Source: Luidia sarsii (taxonomy: Eukaryota; Echinodermata; Asteroidea; Paxillosida; Luidiidae). Taken from it: a stretch of 64,000 nt of DNA. The DNA lies in the NCBI GenBank assembly GCA_949987565.1, contig OX465115.1, positions 12,161,520-12,225,519 of the forward strand, given 5' to 3'. The notes under the pieces are model-generated. The model worked only from the letters and a program-made list of their open reading frames with translations, did not search any database and was not told the origin of the DNA. Shown one piece after another: positions 52,801 to 64,000 of this stretch; position 1 is the first letter of the stretch; every line of letters begins with the position of its first letter. The position numbers and the translations under genes are program-made.

Positions 52801-55617
52801 ATGCCGGTGGACCCCAATGAGCCAACCTACTGTCTGTGTCACCAGGTCTCCTACGGAGAAATGATCGGCTGCGATAATCAAGACGTGAGTGAAAGGGACC
52901 CTCTCTGAGAAACTACAGCTCTGGCTTGGGCTCTGGCTTGGGGTCTGGCTGGGGGTCTGGCTTGGGCTCTGGCTGGGGGTCTGGCTTGGGGTCTGGCTTG
53001 GGGTCTGGCTGGGGGTCTGGCTGGGGGTCTGGCTTGGGGTCTGGCTTGGGGTCTGGCTTGGGGTCTGGCTGGGGGTCTGGCTGGGGGTCTGGCTTGGGGT
53101 CTGGCTTGGGGTCTGGCTTGGGGTCTGGCTTGGGGTCTGGCTTGGGGTCTGGCTGGGGGTCTGGCTTGGGGTCTGGCTTGGGCTTTGGCTTGGGCTCTGG
53201 CTTAGGGTCTGGCTTAGGCTCTGGCTTGGGCTTTGGCTTGGGCTCTGGCTTAGGGTCTGGCTTGGGCTCTGGCTTTGGCTCTGGCTCTGGCTTGGGCTAG
53301 GGCTTGGGCTCTGGCTTGGGCTCTGGCTTGGGCTCTGGCTTGGGCTCTTGCTTAGGGTCTGGCTTGGGCTCTGGCTTGGGTTCTGGCTTGGGCTCTGGCT
53401 TGGGCTCTTGCTTGGGTTCTGGCTTGGGCTCTGGTTTGGGCTCTGGCTTGGGTTTTTGCTTGGGCTGTTTACGAAATCAAGGTTTAGCCTCGGGCTTAGG
53501 CTATGGTGATATATCAAGCAAACATACCTTTAAATTTGGAAACAAACCACGACCTGGATTTTCAGGTTTGGTCAGACGGAGACAAAGCCTGAGCCCGAGC
53601 CTAAGCCTTCATTTCGTAAATGGCCTTGAACTCATGCATGGGCTCTGGCTTGGGCTCTGGCTTGGAGTTTTTATCTCGCTAGATGAAAATGATTTTTGGA
53701 TGCGTGGCAATCCAACTTAAGATCAATACACCCATCCTAAGCTTTGAAGGGTCATATGATTTCTGTGCGTTGCTCATTGTCGTGCAGTAGACCGATTGTC
53801 CGAAGTCATCACGTGGCTTATAGTGGGTATTCCGGTATGGTCTCAAGTTCAAACTACGGAATATTCTTCACAGATTTTTGATTGAGAAAAGCATTGATCA
53901 AGCAAACCAGTACACCAATCATCATGAACTTTGCAACAGTGGCACCTTGATATGGGGGCCGCCATTTTTTCTTTTTTATTGTTTGATACCCACTATAGGT
54001 CATGCGACCCGCAATCTGTCGCTTGGTCTTTAGTAACGAGCAGTGTAGTAAAATCAGGCCCAGAGTTGTCGGCAGTTGTCATTTTTCCTGAAGATCCTTC
54101 ATGTTTTTGTTTGTGTGACTTGTTATTTGTTATTTGAGTTTGAGTGTTATTTGAATTGTATCTATTTATCCGTAGTGTCCTATTGAATGGTTTCACTTTG
54201 CCTGCGTCGGTCTGACAGCCAAGCCCAAGGGCAAATGGTGAGTGGAAGACTATGATCCGAAATGAGAATTAGAACAAACTCATTGTCCCACCTGGGACAC
54301 CAAATGCGTATGTGTGGTGCGTAGGTAGGAATATATGTTTTTGTACACAGCCGCGTACTGACTGTCATCATGATTTTGGGGAAAACTGTAAATCCATTTT
54401 TTTGGGGGGGGGGGCAAGTGGCGTAGCTGCCAACCATTCCTATTTTGTAGGAATCATTCCTCTTTTCGTGTAAAAATGTACCACTTTTTACAAGCTCTTG
54501 ACGGCAGATTCCGGTTTTTGGCTTGGAAATTTGTATGTATTCCTATGTAGGTCGCTCTGTGATTCCTCGTTTTTAGCAGAGGTATTCCTAATTTCCTTTC
54601 AGACAGGTTGGCAGCTATGAAGTGGTTGTGCCAGACTGACTTTTGTCGACATACATGTAACAATGGGTGGTCTGATGTTGATACATTTTTCCCCCCACTG
54701 TTTACAGTGTAGTTTTATAGACCTTTTTTTTTTTTACAAACATTGACCGGAAACCCACGCATGCGCAGTTTGCGCACTTATTTGGATGGCAAGATTTCCG
54801 GATTATCATAACCACGTATGGAGACACCCGGTTCTTTCTGACCAAATTACTGAAGATCATTCCTATTTTCCAGTTTCACAGGTTACAAATTTGACATCCT
54901 CTTATGCCAACCAACTAGACAGATTGTCAAGAGAAAGATATAATGACAAACCGATGGTTAAATTTCAGAACGGAACAAGACACTTGTACAGTAGGCCTAT
55001 GGGTCTCGGATTCAAGGAAACGGAAAATTGTTCGGTCCGAATCTCTTCTGTATCGTTTGCTGCAGCAACAGCACCATCAACTTAATACCACTTTCCATCA
55101 CAGAACACCATTCAGGACAAATGTAAACGTGTCAGAATTGTTGTCGGCATGCCATGGCTACGGGAAGTTCCGGTATTTTGTATCATGGCTGTATACAAAG
55201 TCTACTGCCTTCTCCTACCCAGATTACCATACGAGTTGCATATTTCCCTAGCCCTATTATGCCATTCGCTAAATTCTTGATCAACTGGTAGTGCGCCCTC
55301 ATCTCCAATGATGCCTAGCGGCATAGCCGCCATGATCTTCCTCTTTTTCCTTAGCGCCATTATGAACGGACGTGTTGTCCGAACTCTCCGAGGTTCCGGA
55401 AGGTTTTCGTTCGCTTTTGCGCTCTGTGGCAGTTCTTAGATCAACTGTATACAAAGTTTGTGCCACTGCCAACCAAAAATGGCGGATGTGTTTTGTCACG
55501 TGACTGTGACGTGGCAAAAGAAAAGGTCTATTTTAGACTGAATTCTTTCCTTTCTTCGCACTTTTTCTGCTCTTCAGGTTCTGCCCGAGATGTACACCGG
55601 ACAAGAAGAAAAAATGA
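46841..55617 (+). CDS. ING5: ING4/5-family PHD-finger chromatin protein, 8 exons
   Basis: Exons 46841-46877, 48993-49064, 49710-49876, 51153-51270, 51934-52051, 52740-52884, 54176-54237 and 55578-55617, all with GT..AG introns, give 252 residues (human ING4/ING5: 249/240). ING proteins read trimethylated Lys4 of histone H3; ING4/5 proteins serve HBO1-type (ING5 also MOZ/MORF-type) acetyltransferase complexes in the nucleus. The N-terminal helical region (1-110) shows [20 protein letters not shown] and [15 protein letters not shown] basic linker (about 128-170, [14 protein letters not shown]) is the likely nuclear signal. The C-terminal PHD finger has C202, C204, C215, C220, H226, C229, C242 and C245, with Tyr201 and Trp224 as expected cage residues, and ends in PDKKKK. 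The start has GCC before ATGG. The PHD finger is split over three exons. ING4 versus ING5 cannot be separated; invertebrates generally have one. Confidence 0.95.
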
Positions 55618-58600
55618 CCCTATACCCTGACGCACGAGCACCTCAATCCATGACTGAAAGACATCGAGGGAAAATGGTGTACGTTCCCCACCCCCCTTCC
55701 CATTGATCACTTTGCGAATTCAATTTTAAAACCAGGGCGAACTCGCGCAGACTTGTGGAAATGGTGAATCCTCTTGTTCAAAATGATTCCAAGATATTCA
55801 ATTGAACCTACCCATTTTTTTTTTTTCATTTTTTCGGCTGATCGGGGCTGAAATCATTGTATTCATGTGATTTTTTTTTTAATTTTGCAAAAAAAAGCAA
55901 AGAAAACTTTGACTGGACCGGGACTTGAACCCGAGACCTCTGGTTCGATGCAAGTCCCGGTCCAGTCAAAGTTTTTTTAGCCTTTTTTTTTCAGTATTGT
56001 TAAAAAGTTCATAATTTTTCCTTTATTTGTTATTTTTTTTTTATGAGTGATAATCGCATTATTCCTTTAGCTGTGTTACCCTGTTCGTAAGTGTTATGTC
56101 TAAATTGTTTTCCCGTTTGTTTCGTTGTTTTAAACTCTATAGCGGAACTGTACAATTTTTTGGACGCTTATTAAGTCAGTCACTGTCTTCTGGAAAGGCC
56201 GTTTTGAGTTTTATTGTAAATATCGAGTCTAAAGGAATATTTTTTTAAAATGCCTGACGAGGAACAAGGTGATTTGCCCTGTTGTTTCATCTTTGCGAAA
56301 CAAGACATTTTGTAAAAAAAAAACGTTTAAAAGATGACCGAAAAAAGAAGAAGAGATTAAACACCAAACAATTAATCACTTAAACCAAAAAGAGATGTAA
56401 ATAGGTTTATTTTGAATGATGAGTGTGTTGTGTTGACTGATTATTTGTCAATGTTTGGAGTGGTGGATCCTGATTAGTGTTAGCCTGGGTGGATGTTGCG
56501 AGAAAATAGAGCTGCATTTCCACTTGCTCGTTGAATAGACTTCACTATGGTCCTAGTCGCCAGACTCTCAATGGCCACAACAGTGCCGCATCTCAACAAC
56601 AGCACAGGGACCAGACCATTTTTCTTGTGCCGTTGCATGAAATCGACTGTTTACAGAATGAAAAAAAATAAAATACTCGAACAATGTATGTGTAATAAAG
56701 GCACATGTTTTGCTTTTAATCGAGCACTTGATGGTCAGGGGAGTATGGTTATTTTTGCTGTTGCCCAGTATCTGCGAGTTGTATTTATCTTGTACTAATT
56801 ACAGGACGTTTGATACTGAATGAACAGTTGCTACATGTAGATGTACTAGTCTAGTTTACACAGGTTTTTTTATGTTAGTTGGACAAGAACATTTTATCTT
56901 GATTCCAACTTACTGCAAGGTTCATATAATGTTGGTCATATAATTCGGTAAGCATTGCAGCATTTCTTGTGTCACCTCAATTAGAATTTCGTAACTGTTA
57001 ATCTGAACCCACTTAAAGCCCCTACACAACATTGGTAAGATCAAAAATCAAATGTTCACAGATTTACATGAAACTTTCAAGATGGTTTGAAGATGGTTAT
57101 GGTAGAAACCTTGCACTGAAATATTTCTGCCTAAAATGCTGTATTTTTTTAGATAAGAGTAAAAGAAACTGTTTACGTCTCACCCCTAGATCTAAATGAT
57201 TTCTTCGGAACAATTTGTTGAATGCTGCATTTTCACGAAACAATTGAAGCTGTTTTTCACTATTTTCTCGAGACTCGGTTGGCAGATGGAGCTGAAATGT
57301 TCACAGGTGTGCTATTGCATGCATATCTTGGATCAGACAATGTATGGATGCTATTCTTTGACCTCGACCAATGCTGTGTTATCCCTTTAAGCATGTTTAA
57401 ACATGTTAAAAGAGATCTCCACAAAGTTGAATCAAGTGGTCAAGTTTTGCAGTGACACCATGTAACATCCCTTCTGAGAAGGAGTGTGTGGCTCCGAACA
57501 GAGCGGGTAACTCAACGTTTCATGCAGTGTGTACCCCGGTACTCTACCTGTCGTTAGGAACTTAGGAGACCTTTCATAAATTTGCATAGATTCTTTCATC
57601 CTTGTGAAAATCGACTTTTTAATAGGGCATGAGGTTGAAGTAGTACAGAAAATGTTTCACACGGGTTCCTGATGCAAATGATTGGTGAAATATTTCCGAC
57701 TGACTTCTTCACTTCACACAGATAGTTGACTACCCCCCCCCCTACGGTCACCCCCTAAGCCCGAGATAGCTTAGATTGCAAGACTACTGGTAAATTGAAA
57801 GCAGAGGCCTAGGTTCATGTCCCGGGCTAGTCATTTTCATGACTGGATTAATTTTTCATGGTGAGAATAGCAGGAGTAATAGGATTGCGGTAACACCATG
57901 TAAAAATCTCTTTTTTTTTGCGTGTATGTGTGATTCTGAAAAGAACCAGGGGAACAGTACATGTATATACTCTGTTCTCCTGAAGACAGAGTATACTGTT
58001 CGAAACCTATCACTCCTGCATTTTTATTTTACTACTCAAATAAGTTGTTCAAAATTTCCGAGTCATTTTTCTTTTCCATTTAATTTTTTACAAAATTTAG
58101 AGGGACTGATGCATTGATTGCAGCAGGACACTTCTTAAAATCAAAATTAAATGGTTGGTTAATGCGGTCTTTCTGTAGTTTTAACAAAATGGTTGAAAGT
58201 CTGCTGAAAAAAAAGTTAGTAGATCCTGACATTTCAGTCCTAGCAGGACCTTTCTCTGCCTTTGAGAAAAGGTCCTGCTAGGATTGAAAATTGATAAGCC
58301 AGGCTCTCCTAATCTGATATTCTTCTGATATTTGCATTTTGATCATTTTAGTCAGTAAGCAGTTTGCAACATTTGTAGAAAAATGAAAAAAAAGAAAAAG
58401 AATTGTGCCCATGGTTGCAACCCTCCATCTCCTGATACCGGGTAGTTAAAGATCGAGGTTGTACTTTTGTAACAGGTAGAGGAACTTGTCCGGTTCCTCG
58501 ATCTTGTGGGGACAATGGGATGGTTTGAGTTTGGGCATTGCGCTTTCACTGTTGAAGGTTCAATTCTTTTAAAGGCCCAATACAACATTGGGAAGATCGG

Positions 58601-61600
58601 AAAACATCGATGTCCACACTCCACAGATTTCCTTCGAATTTACACAGTTTGTAGATGGTAGAATCATCATGTTGAAATCTTACGGTCTGGATGCTGTACT
58701 TTTCGAGAAATGTTCACTCAACTCGTGTATTATTCGCTTACACTACAGATCGGTGCGTAAACCGTGATGGTTTTGTGCATTTTTCTACTTCCTCAGATTA
58801 CCATTGAGCTAAAACCTTCGCAGTATTTCTTTTTTTGAATGTTTAAACATTTTTAACATTTCGACCTTTACCAATGTTGTATAGGGCCTTTAAGTGTAAG
58901 GTGATATATGTTGCCTGGTCGTACCCTTATGTCAGAAGGGGAAGGCATTTGGGTGGAAAGTGTTTGTCATTTGTGTAGGATTTTATTTCGGATTGGTCTG
59001 GAGTTAGCCCAGTTGATGACAAGGGTGCAATAAAGCAGAGCCTGTTCGTACATTGGTGTGCTCATTGAGTCTGGTTCATGTGGTTATACTTATAGTACTT
59101 TGTAATATATATCCACTTTGGGGGTTTGAAATTACCTGTATTTTCAGAATAATGCTTACACCTGGATTTGAGGTGATTCCAAAACTTTGCCTTGTTTGCA
59201 TTAGTTTGTGTATCCCCCCCCCCAAAAAAAAAGGGTATTTAAAATTGATTTGTGTATTTACCACTCATACCTGTTATAGTTGGAACTAAAAGAAAGAAAA
59301 ATTGAGTGAAAAAAAAGTCCTCTATTTTTTTTGAGGAAAAAAATTCAATGGGGCCCGTCCGGGATTCGAACCCGGGGCCTCTCGCACCCAAAGCGAGAAT
59401 CATACCACTAGACCAACGGGCCGCTGCGATTGAGAGTGCTATACAACAATTTATATACTAACAATGCGCTTAACTTTGGATTTGTTCATTCAATGGTAGG
59501 GTAGAATGTGTATTGACAGCTTTTCGTTCATCATCTTGAATTTAAGTGGAAAGCTGAATTTCTGAACGGCTGATTGAATATTCCCAATTCAATCGAATAA
59601 TTCACACAGCATTGCCAGGATTTCCCGGCCATCCCGCATGAATTCCAGAGCGGCGTGAATATTTCCGGGTCTGTCCAAGTTTCGACTTCCCCCCCACTCT
59701 CACATAAAAAAAAAAATGGCGACTTGTCGCCTAACATGGCGACAACAATGAGGAATAGGTTTCACCGGAGACACGGGCATCTCATCTTGTTGAGCAACAA
59801 CGGCCGGACGGCGAGCAGAAATGACGCCCGGCAGGAGTTCAACAACGGACTGGTCGTCAGCAAGCTGGTGCTGAGGGAAAGCGAAATATTCCAAGTCAGA
59901 ATCGACAAAAAGGTGAGGCAAGGGTTAGGGTAGGATAAGTCCCATTCATTTGCATGCAGACATATGAATGTAACCATTACTCATTAGTCATTAGTAACAT
60001 AACGACAACAAAACATTTGTATGTAATTGTAAGATTCCCCAGATTATGGGACAGTCTACCTCCTTATGTTAGACTTAGAGAACAACTCCTTTTTAACCTT
60101 TCTAAGTTCCACAATAGTTTACATAAACATCTTCTTCTAGTTCTAGTTCTACAAGTACAACTAAGTACCAGTACCAGGTAAAGCCATTGAATTTCCTCCA
60201 TAAAATTAGTTCCAGTAAAGGCAGTAACTTAGACCATGGAGGAATAAGGAGAGATATTCCTCCATGCTTGGACCCTTACAATCGCCCTTTTGAGGTTTCG
60301 GGCAACAGTTTTTTTTAAAAGGGCGATTGTTAAGGTCCAAGTTACTCGGACTACCAAAAAATAATTACGCAGTGGCTGTTGTTACGGCAGTCGTCCGTGT
60401 GGTTCCCTGACTTCACAGTATTTGTCAGGATGTTTAGCTCTTGGAACCAGACTATCAGCTAATAGACTGGTTCAACCAGCCTGCAATGCTGACGAAATAC
60501 AATCAAGTCAGGGAACCACACGGACGACTGCCGTAACAACAGCCACTGCGAAATAATTATGTATCAATATCTGTTCCCAGTAATTATCACATTCCAGTGC
60601 AATATATCCCATTTTTCGAAATTGTCCTTAGCACTTTGAATTACTGAATTAGTGAACACTCTTATTTACTCGCTTTTTTTATCCTTTAATTTTTGTTTTC
60701 TGTTTGTCGTGATTATCTGTTTGTGACGCATGGTATCAATTGGGGAGCCACTTGATTGTGATTTAGTTCGCATTTGGTAGTCCGTCAAGGCTGTTGCCAT
60801 TGCATTGGTATTGTGTTGTCATTGCTTGTTCTTGTTGATGCCTTGAGAAACAATAAATGAAAAAAAAAAAGTTAGGGTACCATTCTCTTGCTCACCTTCT
60901 CTAACTAGTAGTAGTACATATGTACCTCGTTCCGTATTTTTCACTTTTGACCAGGGAGCAAATTCCCCCGACCTCCTAAATGGCGAAACCGATAAGTAAA
61001 GTGGTTTTCCAAATTTATCTTTTTAAAGTGGAGCAATCTTTCTACACATCCCTAGCCCTCTTACTGTTGTTATGTATTGTTAGCAACTTAGTTAGTGTAC
61101 TAAAGTAAGTTAAATCTATGTCCCATTTCGAGCTGGTTACGATTTCCATATAAGGTCAAAACCCCCAAAAGCTTAATTGACATTTATAAAAATGGTTGAC
61201 TATTCTGTATTCACCGACTAGTATTGATTTTATTTTTAAGTTCATTGACAGAAAGCTGAGAATCATTTTACACAATCCGAAGACTAAGCTTTTCTCAATT
61301 TTGATGTAAATCAAATTCCATTTATTTTCATGCACAAATTCTGAGAAAATGTTCCATCTAATTGAGTAATTACGGACATGATGGGCATGCCCACAGTACA
61401 ACTGAGACGAAAACCAGCAATCAGTTTTAACCACCTTGAAAAAGGTCAAATGCAAGCATCAAAAACATCAATGTGCAGTTCAAGTTCTGAAGTTTGTGAT
61501 AGTTTGTTTATAAATAGTATCTTTCCCTTTGTATTATACCTGACATTTTTCTGTTACTTTACCCGATCTTGATCGGGTAAAGTAACAGAAAAGCTGCATT

Positions 61601-64000
61601 GGGCTCAAAACAATTCGGTAACAGTTTGTACGTACCGAATAAACAATGTGATTCTCAAAGGGTTAAAACGTCATAACCAGAACAAAGTCTTGGGGTTATA
61701 AGGGCAAAGGTTAAAGGGCTATAACTTGGACAAAGGCTTAGGATAAGGACAGAGAACAGAAATTTTACAAATTGTTCAGGTGGAATCTTGTTTGTACATT
61801 GTGTACCGTACCGGGTTTACAAGTCAAATTTCTGTCAACTTTTTTGAACGCAGGTGGAAACATGGAGTGGATCCATTGAGATTGGCGTGACTTCGTTGGA
61901 CCCCGGGAATCTGGAGTTCCCCACCAGCGCCACGGGCCTTTGCGAGGGATCTTGGATTCTCTCTGGTTCCACGGTCCTGCATAATGGTGAGGAATAGGAG
62001 GCTGGATCGCGCATTCAATCCGCAGATAAGCCACCAATAAGTCATTGATCATTCGATAAGGTTTGGAACTTTGGAGGATGGCCGTCGGAATTAACAATCC
62101 TTGCACGCTCCCGGATATTCAAAATGCAGTGTGAATACACTGACTGCACTCTGACAGCATTCTGAATGCTCACAAGCGTTCCAACCACATTTTAGCTGCG
62201 TTCAAGAGGTAATACGCCATCAGGAATGTGCAAGAATGATTAGAGGCGGGTTCGATCGATCGAAGTGTTTTAATGGCGTTTTCAAAATTCGTCATTCTAG
62301 CAGGTTCGTATCATGGTGGAAGCACAAAGTAGGAAGTTTGTTGTAACACCGTGTCAGTAAGTCATCTCTCTCGAGATGGAGCAGGCCTATGGCTCGGAAA
62401 TGAGCCGTTTATTTAACTTCACGTTTCAGAGAGCTCTGCCTGTGGGTCTGTCTCCTGACAATGGGCAGAGCACATCCTATAGATGCTCTTACCATCTGAG
62501 CTTTCAAGCCCTTAGATGGCAGCCTCCAAAAGTACGGTCCGCTAGTCTTTGCCAGGGCGGGGACGCCAGCCAGACATTTTCATCCATTGTCATTTTAAAA
62601 AAAATTGTTCCCATTCAGTTTCCAGTCGAAATGGTAAATAGTCAGACTGACGCGGGCATCTTCACCCGCTTTCTGTCGCTGTCGTTGTCGTTCTCGCAAC
62701 AGGCGAAGCCTTTCTGGACGAGTACGGCTGCGATCTGGACGGGTGCAGCATAGGCGATCGCATCGGCGTGCAGCGGACGTCGTCCGGGGAGCTGCACATC
62801 TTCCTCAACGGCGTGGACCAGGGCGCGGCGGCCACGGGCTTGCCGGCGCGGGTGTACGCCGTGATCGACCTGTACGGCAAATGCACCCAGGTCACCATGA
62901 TCCACACAAGTGAGTCCTCGGGCTGATGCAAGGATCCAGCTCACAGGAGCCTCGCGGTCCCTCCCAACTCAACTTACTCGAATCTCAACACTCAGAGGGC
63001 CTGACGTTTCTGTAATTTGATCCAAGCAGGACCTTTCTCAAAGGCAAAGTGACGAGGACACGCGCAGATAGCCAGGGGGAAGGAAAGCCCTGACACCCAT
63101 GACAGAGGAAGGACAAAAGGGAAGGGAGTGGGTGTCCCTTCCCTCCCCGTGGTCCCATGTCCTTCGAATTCGGATTCGAAGGGACCGGCGCGTAGCAAAA
63201 CACAGCGGCGCTCCGAATTCAGAGGTCTGGATGCAAAAAGGGGTTAACACGGACTTTTTATTTGATTGGCTTTTGTCCTGCAGATGGCCTGGACCAGAGT
63301 CCAGGATCCTCCACCGCCTCCAGCGAGGACGAGAGCGTAGGGAGTGAGGGGGAGGAGGACGAGGAGGAGGAAGACGACGATGACGAAGACGACATGGAGA
63401 TCGAGGATCTGGAGCGGATGGACGAGCTGCGGCGACAGCTGGAGAACGCGGTCGTCTCGCCCCCACCGGCGCTGGCTCCGTCGCCACCCCCAGCCCCAGT
63501 CCCGGCCCAAGCCCCGGTCCCAGCCCCGGTCCCAGCCCCGGCCTCTATCCCACCCCCTGCCCCGGCCACAGCCCCAGGCCCTGCCGCAGCCCCTGCCCCA
63601 GGCCCTGCCGCAGCCCCTGCCGCAGCCCCTGCCCCGGCCCCGGCCCCTGCCCCTGCCCCGGCCCCGGCCCCGGCTCCGGCCTCGCCGCCGTCCAACGACG
63701 CTCTGCTCTTCCACCGGAGGCACGGCTCGCTCATCACGCTGCTGAACGACGGCCGGACGGCCGAGCGGGGCAACGCCCGGGAGGAGTTCAACAACGGCGT
63801 GGTCATGACCAACCGACTGCTCCGCAGTAACGAGCTCTTCGAGGTCAGTCCGAGCACCGGTACCAGCGCGACATTGGCGATTTCAATTTTTTTGCATCTG
63901 GTGTACAACCAATTGTTGTAAACCTGGCGTTTACCCTCGGGGATCACGGAACGGGTGTCAGTCCACTCGGTCCGTAACCAACTCGGTCCGAGACCAACTC

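Overview
This is animal nuclear DNA, probably from a marine invertebrate. The genes are spliced with GT..AG introns, there is a eukaryotic tRNA gene, and the spacers are full of microsatellites, SINE-like pieces, MITEs and Penelope-like retroelement debris. A run of exactly 200 N at 17516-17715 shows it is a draft assembly. The single ING4/5-type gene, the NEURL4 gene and a large foldback element with 15-bp subterminal repeats (reminiscent of the sea-urchin TU type) fit a deuterostome such as an echinoderm, hemichordate or cephalochordate. That placement is an inference and the sequence does not prove it.

Layout. Positions 1-38000 carry no gene I can support. They hold polypyrimidine and polypurine tracts, a hexamer satellite of about 2 kb (27864-29902), a decamer satellite (11176-11600), three GAGAAG tracts (7063-8577), a deleted LTR retrotransposon with a recognisable tRNA-Ser primer binding site (15063-16542), Penelope-like fragments, a MITE with 20-bp inverted ends (35301-35646), and a palindromic foldback element of about 5.9 kb (19866-25730).

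From 39.6 kb to the end lie three plus-strand genes in a row. The first is a four-exon SLC16/monocarboxylate-transporter-like MFS protein (39615-44383). The second is an eight-exon ING4/5-family PHD-finger chromatin reader (46841-55617). The third is the 5' part of NEURL4, a Neuralized-repeat protein, which starts at 59736 and runs off the window. A tRNA-Pro(TGG) gene lies on the minus strand at 59351-59422. The genes act in unrelated places (plasma-membrane transport, histone acetyltransferase complexes, centrosome/ubiquitin pathway), so I see no functional cluster.

The introns and spacers hold short non-autonomous DNA elements whose ends and target-site duplications can be read directly: a TGACCCGGCACAG family with 6-bp duplications, a TTAA-flanked family, a 9-bp-duplication element with 46-bp inverted repeats, and a CAGTGG..CCACTG element. 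The long apparent open reading frames in the first 35 kb are products of repeats whose period is a multiple of three; they are not genes.
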